Of a DNA stretch of 64,000 nucleotides, positions 28,322 to 37,032 are shown piece after piece (position 1 is the first letter of the stretch; every line of letters begins with the position of its first letter). Below the pieces are notes generated by a model. The model had not been told where the DNA came from. It did not search any database and was given only the letters and a program-made list of their open reading frames with translations. The DNA is taken from contig CM001633.1 of the NCBI GenBank assembly GCA_000309945.1, forward strand, positions 4,590,058-4,654,057, in the 5' to 3' direction. A program made the translations under genes and the position numbers. This stretch comes from Leptolyngbyaceae cyanobacterium JSC-12 (lineage in GTDB: Bacteria; Cyanobacteriota; Cyanobacteriia; Leptolyngbyales; Leptolyngbyaceae).

Positions 28322-28945
28322 TTATTGAAATTGCTGGTTGATTGTTATTGAGTAATCATGATGCTCTAGAGTAACGATTATTAAGGGATTAAGCAGTGAC
28401 GGCGGGATAAGGGACGAAATAGGAACAGCACGAGAAAGGCTTGTTTGCGGAAGATGATAACCCCATGCAGATTCTCTTCTAGCTTCGGCTGTTAGCCAAT
28501 TAAAAACTGTTGTTAAACGTTCAAATATGGCGATCGCGAATACGATTCGTCTGCAACTTACTAGCCGTTTCTCGCAGTAGTCAAGAATGGCACTAAGGTG
28601 ACCACTACTACCACCGATCAAAATGCGGTTGCGGGCTAGAAGATCAATGAGAGCATCTGGGGCATGACTGTGGATTGGCTTGACATTTTCGACCCGAAAC
28701 CGCTGACAATTCTGCTGGATCAGTGTTGTATCTGCTGCTGGTTTTTCAATTGCGTAGGCGGTAGAACTGGGGCACAGTCTGGCGATTTCGATAGACACTG
28801 ATCCAGCGCCTGCGCCAATGTCCCAAACGATTTGTCCGCATTGAAGTGCTAACTCTCCCAGGATCAGCAACCGAATTTTCTGTTTCATTATGAGTCCGGG
28901 GCGATCGCGAAAACTCAAAAATGCCCGATCTGGTACTCCCAGCAA
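28322..28945 (-). CDS. CbiT-type precorrin methyltransferase, likely C-terminal half of CobL
   Basis: This 207-codon frame has the CbiT SAM-binding motif VWDIGAGAGSVSIEIARL and the substrate-side motif GGSSGHLSAIL. CbiT methylates C15 and decarboxylates precorrin intermediates in cobalamin synthesis. The frame has no ATG at its beginning: a TTG at 28945 follows an in-frame TAG four codons earlier, right before the usual LLGVPDRAF start of the CobL second domain. No CbiE half lies upstream. Some conserved spots are changed (PGLIMKQKIR where a Thr-Lys-x-Glu is common). I suspect a truncated CobL remnant; a functional stand-alone CbiT remains possible. Confidence 0.6.
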   Translation of the reverse strand: MLGVPDRAFLSFRDRPGLIMKQKIRLLILGELALQCGQIVWDIGAGAGSVSIEIARLCPSSTAYAIEKPAADTTLIQQNCQRFRVENVKPIHSHAPDALIDLLARNRILIGGSSGHLSAILDYCEKRLVSCRRIVFAIAIFERLTTVFNWLTAEARRESAWGYHLPQTSLSRAVPISSLIPPSLLNPLIIVTLEHHDYSITINQQFQ

Positions 28946-29048
28946 AGGTTTGTGCTGCTAAACTCACCTAATGGGAGCTAATTTCACGATCAATAACCGC
29001 AAAACCTGCGGCATGATGGGGTGAATATTCATGTCTCGACACTTTTGC

Positions 29049-29834
29049 CTAAAACTTGAAGACTGGCCAATCAGATTCCCGATAGTAACGAGTCATATCA
29101 TCAAACTTCCGTAATTCTGCACGATACACCCTGTACATTTGCGGTTCTCGATCCAACCATTGCTGATTGAGGTTAACAAATACCTCGCCCATCTCTGGAC
29201 GGTTTTCCACGGTTGGCAAACTCCCAAAGTAGCCTAACGTGATGTGGGGGGTGAAGTAATACTGTTGCTCAATCCCCAGCCTAATGAGTTCCTGGTTTTG
29301 GTATAAGGCGCGACGAAACTTCAAAATTCGTTCATAGGCGTATTCTTCAATAGGTGCGAGACAAATCGCGATCGCTCGTGTCATCACCATCATTCCCAAT
29401 GCTTGAAATTGGATGGGTTTGCCTTCACTAATTGGCTCACACTCTTGAAAAATTTGGTGAATGAGATCCCGCAGTTGGGTCTCAAAGGAGGCATCCTCTA
29501 TGGCGTGACGAAATGCCCCATTCCAAATCAAATCTGCCAACGTGATATGGAAACTAGAGGGAGGAACGGGGGCAAATACTTCAGGACTTAGATGCTGCAC
29601 AAGTTGGTGTTGAAAATCCTCTAAGAAATTAAAAAGCCCTTGATTTGCAACATCATCTTCACTGCCTGGTGGTGTGATTATGGTGTATCCAGGAAACGGC
29701 AGTGCTTCCAGTCCTTTTTCAGGGTGTAACTGATACTTTGGTGATTCTTGGATATGCTGCACTTGAGAGCGATAAGTTTCTGGCAATGTCATCCGCATTG
29801 CCCGATTCAGATAGGTCTGAAAGTTCTCGTCCAA
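29049..29834 (-). CDS. DUF1868 2H-phosphoesterase-like protein
   Basis: This 261-residue protein has two HxT/HxS-type motifs that define the 2H fold: SFHITLADL (about residue 108) and TPHITLGYF (about residue 205). DUF1868 proteins belong to the 2H phosphoesterase superfamily, whose members open cyclic phosphodiesters of nucleotides or RNA. The substrate here is not known. Length is as expected. It is transcribed alone, divergent from holA with about 200 bp between. Confidence 0.85.
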   Translation of the reverse strand: MDENFQTYLNRAMRMTLPETYRSQVQHIQESPKYQLHPEKGLEALPFPGYTIITPPGSEDDVANQGLFNFLEDFQHQLVQHLSPEVFAPVPPSSFHITLADLIWNGAFRHAIEDASFETQLRDLIHQIFQECEPISEGKPIQFQALGMMVMTRAIAICLAPIEEYAYERILKFRRALYQNQELIRLGIEQQYYFTPHITLGYFGSLPTVENRPEMGEVFVNLNQQWLDREPQMYRVYRAELRKFDDMTRYYRESDWPVFKF

Positions 29835-30039
29835 TCTTGCGTACCTCGGTAAGTAGGTTTATCAATCTTACGACTGCAACAGCCTGAGAGTGCTTTTCAG
29901 TTGCATGATTATCCTCACACCATAACAAATTGGGGATCATTACCATGCAGTAAATAGAGCGATCCCCATTGCTCAACTTCCAGTCTGCCAGGATTAACAG
30001 GACAATACAATTACCTCATTGGTGAGAAGGTTGTCTACG

Positions 30040-31026
30040 ATGCCAATCTACGTTTATTGGGGAAATGATGACTTTGCGATCGCCCAGGCAGTAACAGTTC
30101 TGCGCCAAAAAGTGCTAGATTCTGCCTGGGAATCTTTCAACTACGACAAAATCTTTTCTGATCAGCCTGGAGCTTTCTCCCAAGCCCTTAATCAAGCGAT
30201 GACTCCTCCCTTTGGGGCAGGGGGGCGTCTAGTGTGGCTGGTTGATACTTCCCTCTGCCAGCACTGTTCTGATGCCCAACTCAGTGAACTGGAGCGAACA
30301 CTGCCTATCTTACCTGCAAGCACGACGCTACTGTTCACCAGTGGGAATAAACCTGATAGCCGATTGAAGGTAACCAAACTGCTGCAAAAGTATGGGGAAA
30401 TTCGCGAGTTTGCCTTGATTCCTGCCTGGAAAACCGATTTAGTTACTAAAAATATCCGTCAGATTGCTCAAGATCTGGGTGTGAAGCTCACTCCGGCCGC
30501 AGTCGATTTGTTAGCGGATGCTGTCGGCAACGATACACGCCAGCTTTACAGTGAACTGGAGAAACTGCGGCTGTATGCAGGTCAGTCTTCGCGATCGCTG
30601 ACGGAAACCGATGTTGCTGCTCTGGTCACTGCCAGTACTCAAAGTTCCTTCAAACTGGGAGCAGCAATTCGGCAGGGGCAAACGGCGGATGCCCTGGAAC
30701 TGGTAGCAGATTTAATCCGTCAAAATGAACCAGCGTTGGGAATTGTCAGAAGTTTAGTAGGGCAATTCCGTACCTGGACGTGGGTAAAGCTAATGCTGGA
30801 ATCGGGCGAGCGAGATGAAGCCGCGATCGCGCAAGCTGCAGACATTGGTAATCCCAAACGTCTTTACTTTTTGAAACGAGAAATTCAAGCTTTATCCCTG
30901 GCTTCGCTGCTGCAAACACTGCCCACCCTGCTAGAGTTAGAAGCTGATCTCAAACGAGGGGCAGACGACCTGATTAGCCTGCAATCGAAAGTTATTCAAC
31001 TATGTGAGCTATGTCGAAAGGGGTAA
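30040..31026 (+). CDS. holA: DNA polymerase III delta subunit
   Basis: This protein of about 328 residues opens PIYVYWGNDDFAIAQAVTVL, where other DnaX-like clamp loaders have a degenerate P-loop. It has DLLADAVGNDTRQLYSELEK near residue 165 and C-terminal helices FKLGAAIRQGQTADALELVA. HolA opens the beta clamp during loading. I choose the ATG at 30040 over a TTG at 30019 because family members begin with a short Met-x-x-Tyr-hydrophobic stretch. It is a single gene, about 160 bp before an exported protein gene. Confidence 0.93.
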   Translation: MPIYVYWGNDDFAIAQAVTVLRQKVLDSAWESFNYDKIFSDQPGAFSQALNQAMTPPFGAGGRLVWLVDTSLCQHCSDAQLSELERTLPILPASTTLLFTSGNKPDSRLKVTKLLQKYGEIREFALIPAWKTDLVTKNIRQIAQDLGVKLTPAAVDLLADAVGNDTRQLYSELEKLRLYAGQSSRSLTETDVAALVTASTQSSFKLGAAIRQGQTADALELVADLIRQNEPALGIVRSLVGQFRTWTWVKLMLESGERDEAAIAQAADIGNPKRLYFLKREIQALSLASLLQTLPTLLELEADLKRGADDLISLQSKVIQLCELCRKG

Positions 31027-31183
31027 CCGGGATCAACCCCGAATAATAGATAGTAAAAAGTGATGGGTGACAAGACTGTTTTCTGCAAAAAACATTGCCA
31101 ACCCTGGAACTTATCACCCTTAAAATAATTCAAAACCTTTAAAGACCTTGTTGTGCTAGTTACATTGGCGTCGATACGCAATC

Positions 31184-31588
31184 ATGATGAACCTTTCAAC
31201 TGTTTTACGGCTTTCTTCTAAGCGTTCACAGGCTCAATCGCTGCTAGTAGGCAGCTTATCTGTCTTGGGTTTAATCTCTGGAGTGTTGGTGTCTGAGGTT
31301 GTTTATGCGCAGGCTCCTGGCGATATGGCTCAATACACTAGGGTTGCCCGCCAGATTGAGCAACAGCGGATGCAAGACTATGCTGAAGTCAAACAAATTA
31401 TGGGCGGGACGGTTCCCGAAAATGTTTGCCAGCGGCGAGATACTCCTCAAAGAGTTCAGGAAATCTGCGAACGCTTTGAAAATACCTCCCGCGATATCAT
31501 TACGCGCAATGGTATGTCCGTCCCCAAATTCAACGAAATTACGCGCTACTGCCAGCAAAATCCCAAGCCAAAAGAATGCCCGCGTTAA
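31184..31588 (+). CDS. DUF4168-type exported protein
   Basis: This 134-residue protein has a signal peptide (about residues 18-43, LLVGSLSVLGLISGVLVSEV, cleavage near YAQA). A small helical domain follows with the DUF4168 pattern: a mid-region Cys in PENVCQRR, another in VQEICERF, then ITRNGMSVPKFNEITRYCQQ. DUF4168 proteins are widespread in cyanobacteria, secreted or periplasmic, of unknown function. Four cysteines could form disulfides. It converges on dnaJ; the 80-bp gap holds a low-complexity CCCTATCCC-rich stretch with a loose inverted repeat (31598-31668). Confidence 0.78.
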   Translation: MMNLSTVLRLSSKRSQAQSLLVGSLSVLGLISGVLVSEVVYAQAPGDMAQYTRVARQIEQQRMQDYAEVKQIMGGTVPENVCQRRDTPQRVQEICERFENTSRDIITRNGMSVPKFNEITRYCQQNPKPKECPR

Positions 31589-31668
31589 GGAGGATTTGGG
31601 GTATCGGGTTTAGAGCATCGGGTATGGAATTTTGCTCAGCCCCTATCCCTGATTCCCTATCCCATACG

Positions 31669-32652
31669 CTATAGTTGCACTCCCTTGAGATGCGATCGCG
31701 GATTAAAGCTGCGATTTGCTCGAATTTTTTCGTAGAGTTCTCGCTCTGTTGGGGTGAGTCCTTTGGGAGGAGTGATGATGACTTTCACCATTTGATCGCC
31801 GCGATCGCCCTTAGGACTCTTCCAGCCTTTGCCCCGTAGCCGTAACGATTGCCCCGAACGGATTCCGGCTGGAATGTTGACGGTCACCGATCCATCGGGT
31901 GTAGGAACTTCCACTGGTGCCCCCAAAACAGCTTCATCGGGTGTAATAGGAACTTCACAAACTAAGTTTTCGCCCTCAAATTGGAAAAAGGGGTGGGGTG
32001 ATATTTCCACGGTTAGATACAAATCTCCCCGTTGACTGGTGTAGTAAGGACTGAAGCGTCCTTTACCGCGGATTCGAATCCGGCTACCAGGCTTGGCTCC
32101 AGGCGGAATCCGAACATCAATTACTTCATTCCCTACTTGTAGGCGTTTCTGGACACCATTAAAGGCTTCAGAGAGGGTCAGCGTAATAGTGGCTTCGCTA
32201 TCCAGTCCAGCAGCAGCGGTAGAGCCAAATCCAGAGTCACGGAAATCGGTGGATGTGGAGGTACGATAGCGTGTTTGAGTATTACCCGCACCAGGTGTGC
32301 TGCCCATCCGTCCCAGCAGTTCGTTGATGAAATCTTCGAAGCTGCCATAGCGCCCAAACTCGAAGCTATCAAAGTCCACATTCATATTATTGAAGGGGGA
32401 CGATCTCGCTTGGTCTGCCTGTCGCCAGTATTGCCCGAACTGATCATATTTGCGGCGTTTGTCTGGATCAGACAACACCTCATAGGCTTCATTAATTTCC
32501 TTAAATCTAGCTTCTGCTGCGCGATCGCCAGGATTCATATCCGGATGGTATTTCCGAGCAAGTTTACGGAAGGCTTTTTTAATCTCATCCGCATCTGCTG
32601 ACTTACTCACTCCCAAAATTGTGTAGTAGTCCTTAAAATCAGTCGCAGCCAT
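31669..32652 (-). CDS. DnaJ-type co-chaperone (CbpA-like)
   Basis: This 327-residue protein has a J domain at the N-terminus (FKDYYTILGVSKSADADEIK then ARKYHPDMNPGD) with the essential HPD motif. A Gly/Phe/Arg-rich linker follows, then two beta-rich client-binding domains (DVRIPPGAKPGSRIRIRGKG and VNIPAGIRSGQSLRLRGKGW). The Cys-rich zinc domain of full DnaJ is absent, so this is the type II (CbpA-like) class. It stimulates a DnaK ATPase and delivers clients. No dnaK is adjacent. Confidence 0.95.
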   Translation of the reverse strand: MAATDFKDYYTILGVSKSADADEIKKAFRKLARKYHPDMNPGDRAAEARFKEINEAYEVLSDPDKRRKYDQFGQYWRQADQARSSPFNNMNVDFDSFEFGRYGSFEDFINELLGRMGSTPGAGNTQTRYRTSTSTDFRDSGFGSTAAAGLDSEATITLTLSEAFNGVQKRLQVGNEVIDVRIPPGAKPGSRIRIRGKGRFSPYYTSQRGDLYLTVEISPHPFFQFEGENLVCEVPITPDEAVLGAPVEVPTPDGSVTVNIPAGIRSGQSLRLRGKGWKSPKGDRGDQMVKVIITPPKGLTPTERELYEKIRANRSFNPRSHLKGVQL

Positions 32653-32777
32653 TAATTCTCACCTCTAACCGTTTAGATTAAGTAGATCGACTCTAATGAT
32701 TCCAGCTACTTAGATACTTAGATTGTGATCGACCATAACTTAACACTAACAAAAACTTCTATCTTCCCAGGTTCGGC

Positions 32778-33320
32778 TCAAAGCATTCTCAATCTGCAAT
32801 CTCCGAACTTTTCCTTCCCAATCCCCATTTGCCTCTCCCCATTCCCAATTCTCAACTCTACTAATTCATCCATTCCTTCCTGCTTTGAAGGCGGTGCACC
32901 GCAGAGCCGACGATTCATACGATAAATGACCTCTTTGGGCACCTGGCGATCGCGATTTTCATTCCGCTGCACACATAACCGGATAGGCGTATTCAGCCAG
33001 AGTCCGGTGATACGAGTAAAGCCGGAGGCACGAGCCAGGGCGATCGCCTGCCGACGTTGTTTCCTGACAACATTGGTTGCATCGTAAATTGCTTGGGATG
33101 CTTCTCCTGCTTGAATATATTGAACTGCCTGGCGAAATTGCTGTCCAACTTCGTGCCAGATTGCTAGCCAGGAACCCTGAATACCTTCATCTCCATACAA
33201 ACGTGCCCGGATAGCATCGGTAGAAATCAGCCAACGCTTCGGGCAGTCTTGTATCAAGTGTGCTGCTAACGTAGATTTGCCGCTACCAGGTAGCCCAATC
33301 AACAGCAATAGATGGGTCAT
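32778..33320 (-). CDS. Small P-loop kinase (polynucleotide-kinase-like)
   Basis: This 180-residue protein has Walker A GLPGSGKSTLAAHL near residue 8, STDAIRARLYGD (lid and acceptor side), and YDATNVVRKQRRQAI. This order is shared with the AAA_33/zeta-like and polynucleotide-kinase families that phosphorylate small molecules, RNA or sugars. The substrate is unknown. The last 25 residues (ELRIGNGERQMGIGKEKFGD) derive from a low-complexity pyrimidine-rich DNA tract (32790-32860), so the real C-terminus was probably extended by a repeat. It lies 50 nt behind glgC. Confidence 0.8.
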   Translation of the reverse strand: MTHLLLLIGLPGSGKSTLAAHLIQDCPKRWLISTDAIRARLYGDEGIQGSWLAIWHEVGQQFRQAVQYIQAGEASQAIYDATNVVRKQRRQAIALARASGFTRITGLWLNTPIRLCVQRNENRDRQVPKEVIYRMNRRLCGAPPSKQEGMDELVELRIGNGERQMGIGKEKFGDCRLRML

Positions 33321-33370
33321 CGTGGGAAGAAGAGCAATAAGAGCACGGAATCTCCATCGTTCATGTTGCC

Positions 33371-34663
33371 CTAGATAATCATGCCATCAGGAATGGTGGC
33401 ACCTTTGATGACAACCACAATACCACTACGAATAAAGAATCCAAGATTTTCGCGTTCAGCTTCTTGAACGTGGTCTTTATTAATAATCTGGACATTGCGG
33501 CCGATGCGGGCGTTTTTATCGATAATGGCACGGCGAATGGTTGTTTCTTTCCCAATGCCGAGTGGAACTTTGTCCCCGCAACCTGCACTCGAATCCCGCT
33601 CAGTTAGGGGTTGGTAAAAGTCTGCCCCCATAATCATCGTGTCTTCAATCACACATCCCGATTCAACCCGTGTGCGGACCCCCAATACCGAATGGGTAAT
33701 TGAGCAATCCTTCAAAATACAGCCTTCGGCAATAATCGACTCTTTGATCGTGCAATCAAGCAATTTCGTTGGTGGCAAGTAACGCGGACGGGTATAGATC
33801 GGCGCACCCTCGTCATAAAAGCTAAAGGGTGGGCGAGGCTGCTGGGTTAGTGCCATATTTGCCTCGTAAAAGGCTTCGATGGTTCCAATATCTTCCCAAT
33901 AGCCGTTAAACAGGTAGGCTTGGACGTTATAGTTTTTGGCAGATGCTGGAATAATTTCTTTGCCGAAGTCAGTTCGTTCTGGTGACTCTTTTAACAACTT
34001 CAACAAAGCTTCTCGCCTGAATACATAAATCCCCATTGAAGCGATGTAGGGATTTTCTTTTGCCTCTTCTGGAGAAAGCCCTAAAACGGTCGTGTCTACC
34101 TGCATGGCTTTCAGGGCATCCCCTTTTGGCTTTTCGCTGAAGTCAATTACCCTACCGGACTTATCAATCTTCATCAGTCCAAAGTCTGACGCACGGCGAT
34201 CGTCCATGGGCACAACGGAAATGGTGATATCAGCGTTGGTATCCCGGTGGCGTTGGATGAACTCGCGGTAGTCCATGCGATATAGGTGATCACCAGACAA
34301 AATCAAATACTCATCCACATCCCATTCCAGGAATAGCCACAGGTATTGTCGCACTGCATCCGCAGTTCCCTGGAACCAGTTGGGGTTTTCAGGAGTTTGC
34401 TGGGCTGCCAACACTTCAACGAAGCCTTCACTGAATCCCGAAAATGTATAGGAACGGGATAGGTGACGATTCAGTGACGCAGAGTTGAACTGAGTCAGAA
34501 CGTAGATTTTATAAATTTCTGAATTAATACAATTACTAACCGGAATATCAATCAAGCGATATTTGCTTGCTAACGGCACTGCCGGTTTTGCACGTAGCTT
34601 GGTGAGTGGATACAGTCGTGTTCCAGCCCCGCCTCCCAAGATAATTGCTAATACTCGCTTCAC
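33371..34663 (-). CDS. glgC: Glucose-1-phosphate adenylyltransferase (ADP-glucose pyrophosphorylase)
   Basis: This 430-residue protein makes ADP-glucose from ATP and glucose-1-phosphate, the committed step of glycogen synthesis. The N-terminal nucleotide loop is [20 protein letters not shown]. Substrate residues lie in [16 protein letters not shown], with a catalytic Asp in [16 protein letters not shown]-terminal left-handed beta helix carries regulatory Lys/Arg for 3-phosphoglycerate activation. The GTG start at 34663 is supported by a GGAGG ribosome-binding site 6 nt upstream. Length and sequence are typical of cyanobacterial GlgC. Confidence 0.97.
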   Translation of the reverse strand: MKRVLAIILGGGAGTRLYPLTKLRAKPAVPLASKYRLIDIPVSNCINSEIYKIYVLTQFNSASLNRHLSRSYTFSGFSEGFVEVLAAQQTPENPNWFQGTADAVRQYLWLFLEWDVDEYLILSGDHLYRMDYREFIQRHRDTNADITISVVPMDDRRASDFGLMKIDKSGRVIDFSEKPKGDALKAMQVDTTVLGLSPEEAKENPYIASMGIYVFRREALLKLLKESPERTDFGKEIIPASAKNYNVQAYLFNGYWEDIGTIEAFYEANMALTQQPRPPFSFYDEGAPIYTRPRYLPPTKLLDCTIKESIIAEGCILKDCSITHSVLGVRTRVESGCVIEDTMIMGADFYQPLTERDSSAGCGDKVPLGIGKETTIRRAIIDKNARIGRNVQIINKDHVQEAERENLGFFIRSGIVVVIKGATIPDGMII

Positions 34664-34819
34664 AAATTACCTCCACTCTGCCAGTCTCCCACCAATAGTG
34701 TGAGACGGGATGACACACTTTGCAAGGGTTAGAGGACACAAGAATCGATGATGTTCATCAAACTTTGGGTATGGGACTGAACATAATTTCTAATCACCAG
34801 AGCTTGTTAACATAACTTT

Positions 34820-35506
34820 ATGGTTTTAGCCTACCCTCTGAATTGCTTGCAGAATGCCATGATTATTCTTGACCCAGCCCAGCGCGAGAAGCTTGACCCT
34901 ACTGATGATTCTGAGTTTTATGAGTTTCCCCGGTTTGTGACCCATGTGGATGAGGGATTTATTCAGCAGTTAACGGATTTGTATCGATCGCGGCTTCAGC
35001 CCAATACGCGCATTTTCGACATGATGAGCAGTTGGGTGTCGCACTTGCCGGATGAAATGGCGTTTGCCCATGTGGAAGGGCATGGATTGAATCAGGAAGA
35101 GTTAGCACGAAATCCTCGATTTCACCATTATTTTGTGCAGAATTTGAATAAAGACCCCCAATTGCCACTGGGAGATATGTCGTTTGATGCGGTGCTGAAT
35201 ACGGTGTCAGTGCAGTATATCCAGTATCCAGAGGCAATTTTTTCGGAGATTCACCGCATTTTGAAGCCCGGTGGCATTGCGATTATCAGTTTCTCAAACC
35301 GGATGTTTTTTCAAAAGGCGATCGCAGCATGGCGAGATGGTTCAGAAGCCAGTCGAGTAGAACTGGTAAAACGCTATTTTCGGTCGGTTCCTGGGTTTAC
35401 TGAACCGGAAGTAATTGCCCGTCAGGCTCAAACGCCTCCGATGCTGCAATGGCTAGGGCTTGGCGGCGGTGATCCCTTTTATGCCGTCATTGCTCAAAGA
35501 AAGTAG
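34820..35506 (+). CDS. SAM-dependent methyltransferase-like protein
   Basis: This 228-residue protein has the class I methyltransferase fold pattern. The usual glycine-rich motif I is replaced by RIFDMMSSWVSHLPDEMAF; motif IV reads FDAVLNTVSVQYIQYPEAI and motif V LKPGGIAIISFSNRMFF. The atypical motif I is shared by a cyanobacterial/plant branch as far as I recall. The substrate is unknown. It is divergent from glgC. The ATG at 34820 is used, with no strong ribosome-binding site; a later ATG at 34859 is possible. Confidence 0.78.
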   Translation: MVLAYPLNCLQNAMIILDPAQREKLDPTDDSEFYEFPRFVTHVDEGFIQQLTDLYRSRLQPNTRIFDMMSSWVSHLPDEMAFAHVEGHGLNQEELARNPRFHHYFVQNLNKDPQLPLGDMSFDAVLNTVSVQYIQYPEAIFSEIHRILKPGGIAIISFSNRMFFQKAIAAWRDGSEASRVELVKRYFRSVPGFTEPEVIARQAQTPPMLQWLGLGGGDPFYAVIAQRK

Positions 35507-35679
35507 GTTTATCAATGCGATCGGACGATGCAAGGTAGATTTTCTGGGATTTGTTGTAATGACTTTAATCCCCTGGATTACGTCATCAGTGTTGCCGCTG
35601 CACTATCAAGCAGCTTACTAAGTCTTGCATACCCTGACTCTAGCGAATCGTAGCTCGTTTTGAGGTGATTATTTCCTCT

Positions 35680-35907
35680 TCACTCTGCGTAAGTCCCAAC
35701 AAGTTCAAAATTAAACAGGGGATGCAGAAATGCATCCCCTGTTAACTTAGGCTGTGATTTGTTCTGGTCTTGGGATTGATCTTTCAGTTTTTGTCTGAGG
35801 GTTTGGAACTGCTTTTTGCGTTGGCGTTGACGAGCCGAACCACCACGCCCTTTGTCGTTTCGTCCTTCTCGACGGGGGGACTCCCATCGCTTAAGTTGTC
35901 GTGCCAT
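35680..35907 (-). CDS. Small basic protein, unrecognised
   Basis: From the ATG at 35907, a protein of about 75 residues opens MARQLKRWESPRREGRNDKG and continues Arg/Lys/Gln-rich (about 40 percent charged), probably binding nucleic acid. The last 22 codons overlap a 13-bp perfect stem-loop (35714-35743), so the original gene may have ended just before it or the hairpin is its terminator. A longer start at 35955 is less likely. No family is recognised. Confidence 0.5.
   Translation of the reverse strand: MARQLKRWESPRREGRNDKGRGGSARQRQRKKQFQTLRQKLKDQSQDQNKSQPKLTGDAFLHPLFNFELVGTYAE
35714..35743 (-). terminator. Perfect 13-bp stem-loop with T-rich tail on the minus strand
   Basis: Arms AACAGGGGATGCA (35714-35726) and TGCATCCCCTGTT (35731-35743) pair perfectly around a GAAA loop. 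On the minus strand the stem is followed by TTTAATTTT, which fits an intrinsic terminator for the small basic gene. Unusually, it lies inside that reading frame near its 3' end. Confidence 0.6.
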
Positions 35908-36109
35908 TGTGGAAAACTCTTGTTGAATGCTTAATGTTGATTGTAAGCTACACACGCTGCTGGGTCTTTTCCGGATTCCCGATCTATTGCAGATTACACA
36001 ATGAACTGCTCGCTGGCTTCAGGCGAAATTTATAGCGATTTACCAACGAGATGAACTTTATCCCGGTTCGCGTATGGTTATGCTCGCTTGGTATGGCTTC
36101 CAATGATGC

Positions 36110-36826
36110 CTAACCAAGGTAGGCTTGCTTGACGCGATTGTCTTCAATGAGCTTTGAGGCTTCGCCAGATAAGATAATGCGTCCAGCTTCTAACACATAG
36201 CCGCGATCAGCAGTTTGCAATGCCAGAGTGGCATTTTGCTCAACTAGTAGAATCGTTACGCCAGTTGTACGCAAATTCTGAATAATGCCAAAAATTTCCC
36301 GAACGATCGCGGGAGCCAAGCCCAAACTCGGTTCATCCAACAGCAGCAATTTGGGACGACTCATCAATGCCCGCGCGATCGCTAGCATCTGTTGCTCACC
36401 ACCGCTCAAGGTTCCTGCTTGTTGAGACTTCCGTTCTGCCAACCGGGGAAAGGTAAGAAACTGCTTCTCAATGTCTGCTTTAATGCCGAGGCGATCGCGA
36501 CGAGTATAAGCGCCCAGTTCCAGATTATCCAGCACGGTCATTCGCGCCAGGATTCGTCGTCCCTCAGGGCTGTGGGCAATGCCAAGATGCACAACTTCGT
36601 GGGCACGCTTACGGGTAATATCGCGTCCATCGTAAAGAATTCGTCCCTGTCGTACCGGCACAATTCGCGAAATTGCCCTCAAGGCGGTGGTTTTTCCGGC
36701 TCCATTTGCCCCAATCAGGGTAACCACTTCTCCTGGATGAATCACTAAATCGATATCTTGCAGCGCTTGAATTCCGTCATAATTCACGCCAAGTCCGATA
36801 AGTTCAAGTAAAGGAGGGGATTCCAT
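36110..36826 (-). CDS. livF: Branched-chain amino acid ABC transporter ATP-binding protein LivF
   Basis: This ABC ATPase of about 238 residues has Walker A LIGANGAGKTTALRAI (about residue 36), signature LSGGEQQMLAIARALMSRPK, Walker B LLLLDEPSLGLAP and switch His replaced by Gln in LLVEQNATLALQ, as is usual for LivF. It energises uptake of hydrophobic amino acids (the Nat-II type system in cyanobacteria). I choose the ATG at 36826 over a TTG at 36850. Its partner livG lies 1.5 kb away with a DNA methyltransferase gene between them on the other strand. Confidence 0.9.
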   Translation of the reverse strand: MESPPLLELIGLGVNYDGIQALQDIDLVIHPGEVVTLIGANGAGKTTALRAISRIVPVRQGRILYDGRDITRKRAHEVVHLGIAHSPEGRRILARMTVLDNLELGAYTRRDRLGIKADIEKQFLTFPRLAERKSQQAGTLSGGEQQMLAIARALMSRPKLLLLDEPSLGLAPAIVREIFGIIQNLRTTGVTILLVEQNATLALQTADRGYVLEAGRIILSGEASKLIEDNRVKQAYLG

Positions 36827-37032
36827 AGTTGAGCCATCTTGTTTCCTCAAATTCTGCCATCAATCAAGATTTATCCCAAAACGATTCTCTAATAGAGCAG
36901 AAGTGTTCTGTGAAAGTTTGCCTGCACTATAGCCTTGCTTCACTGAAGGAATTGCTTGCATTCCGGCGGCAGGTCAACTACTATTCATTCACCCTTTTTA
37001 CATTCAATTGATAACGCTAGCTATAGCGGCAG

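Noticed and set aside
32064..32090. GGATTCGAATCC, like a tRNA T-loop
   Set aside because: It lies inside dnaJ coding sequence and no acceptor or anticodon stem can be formed.
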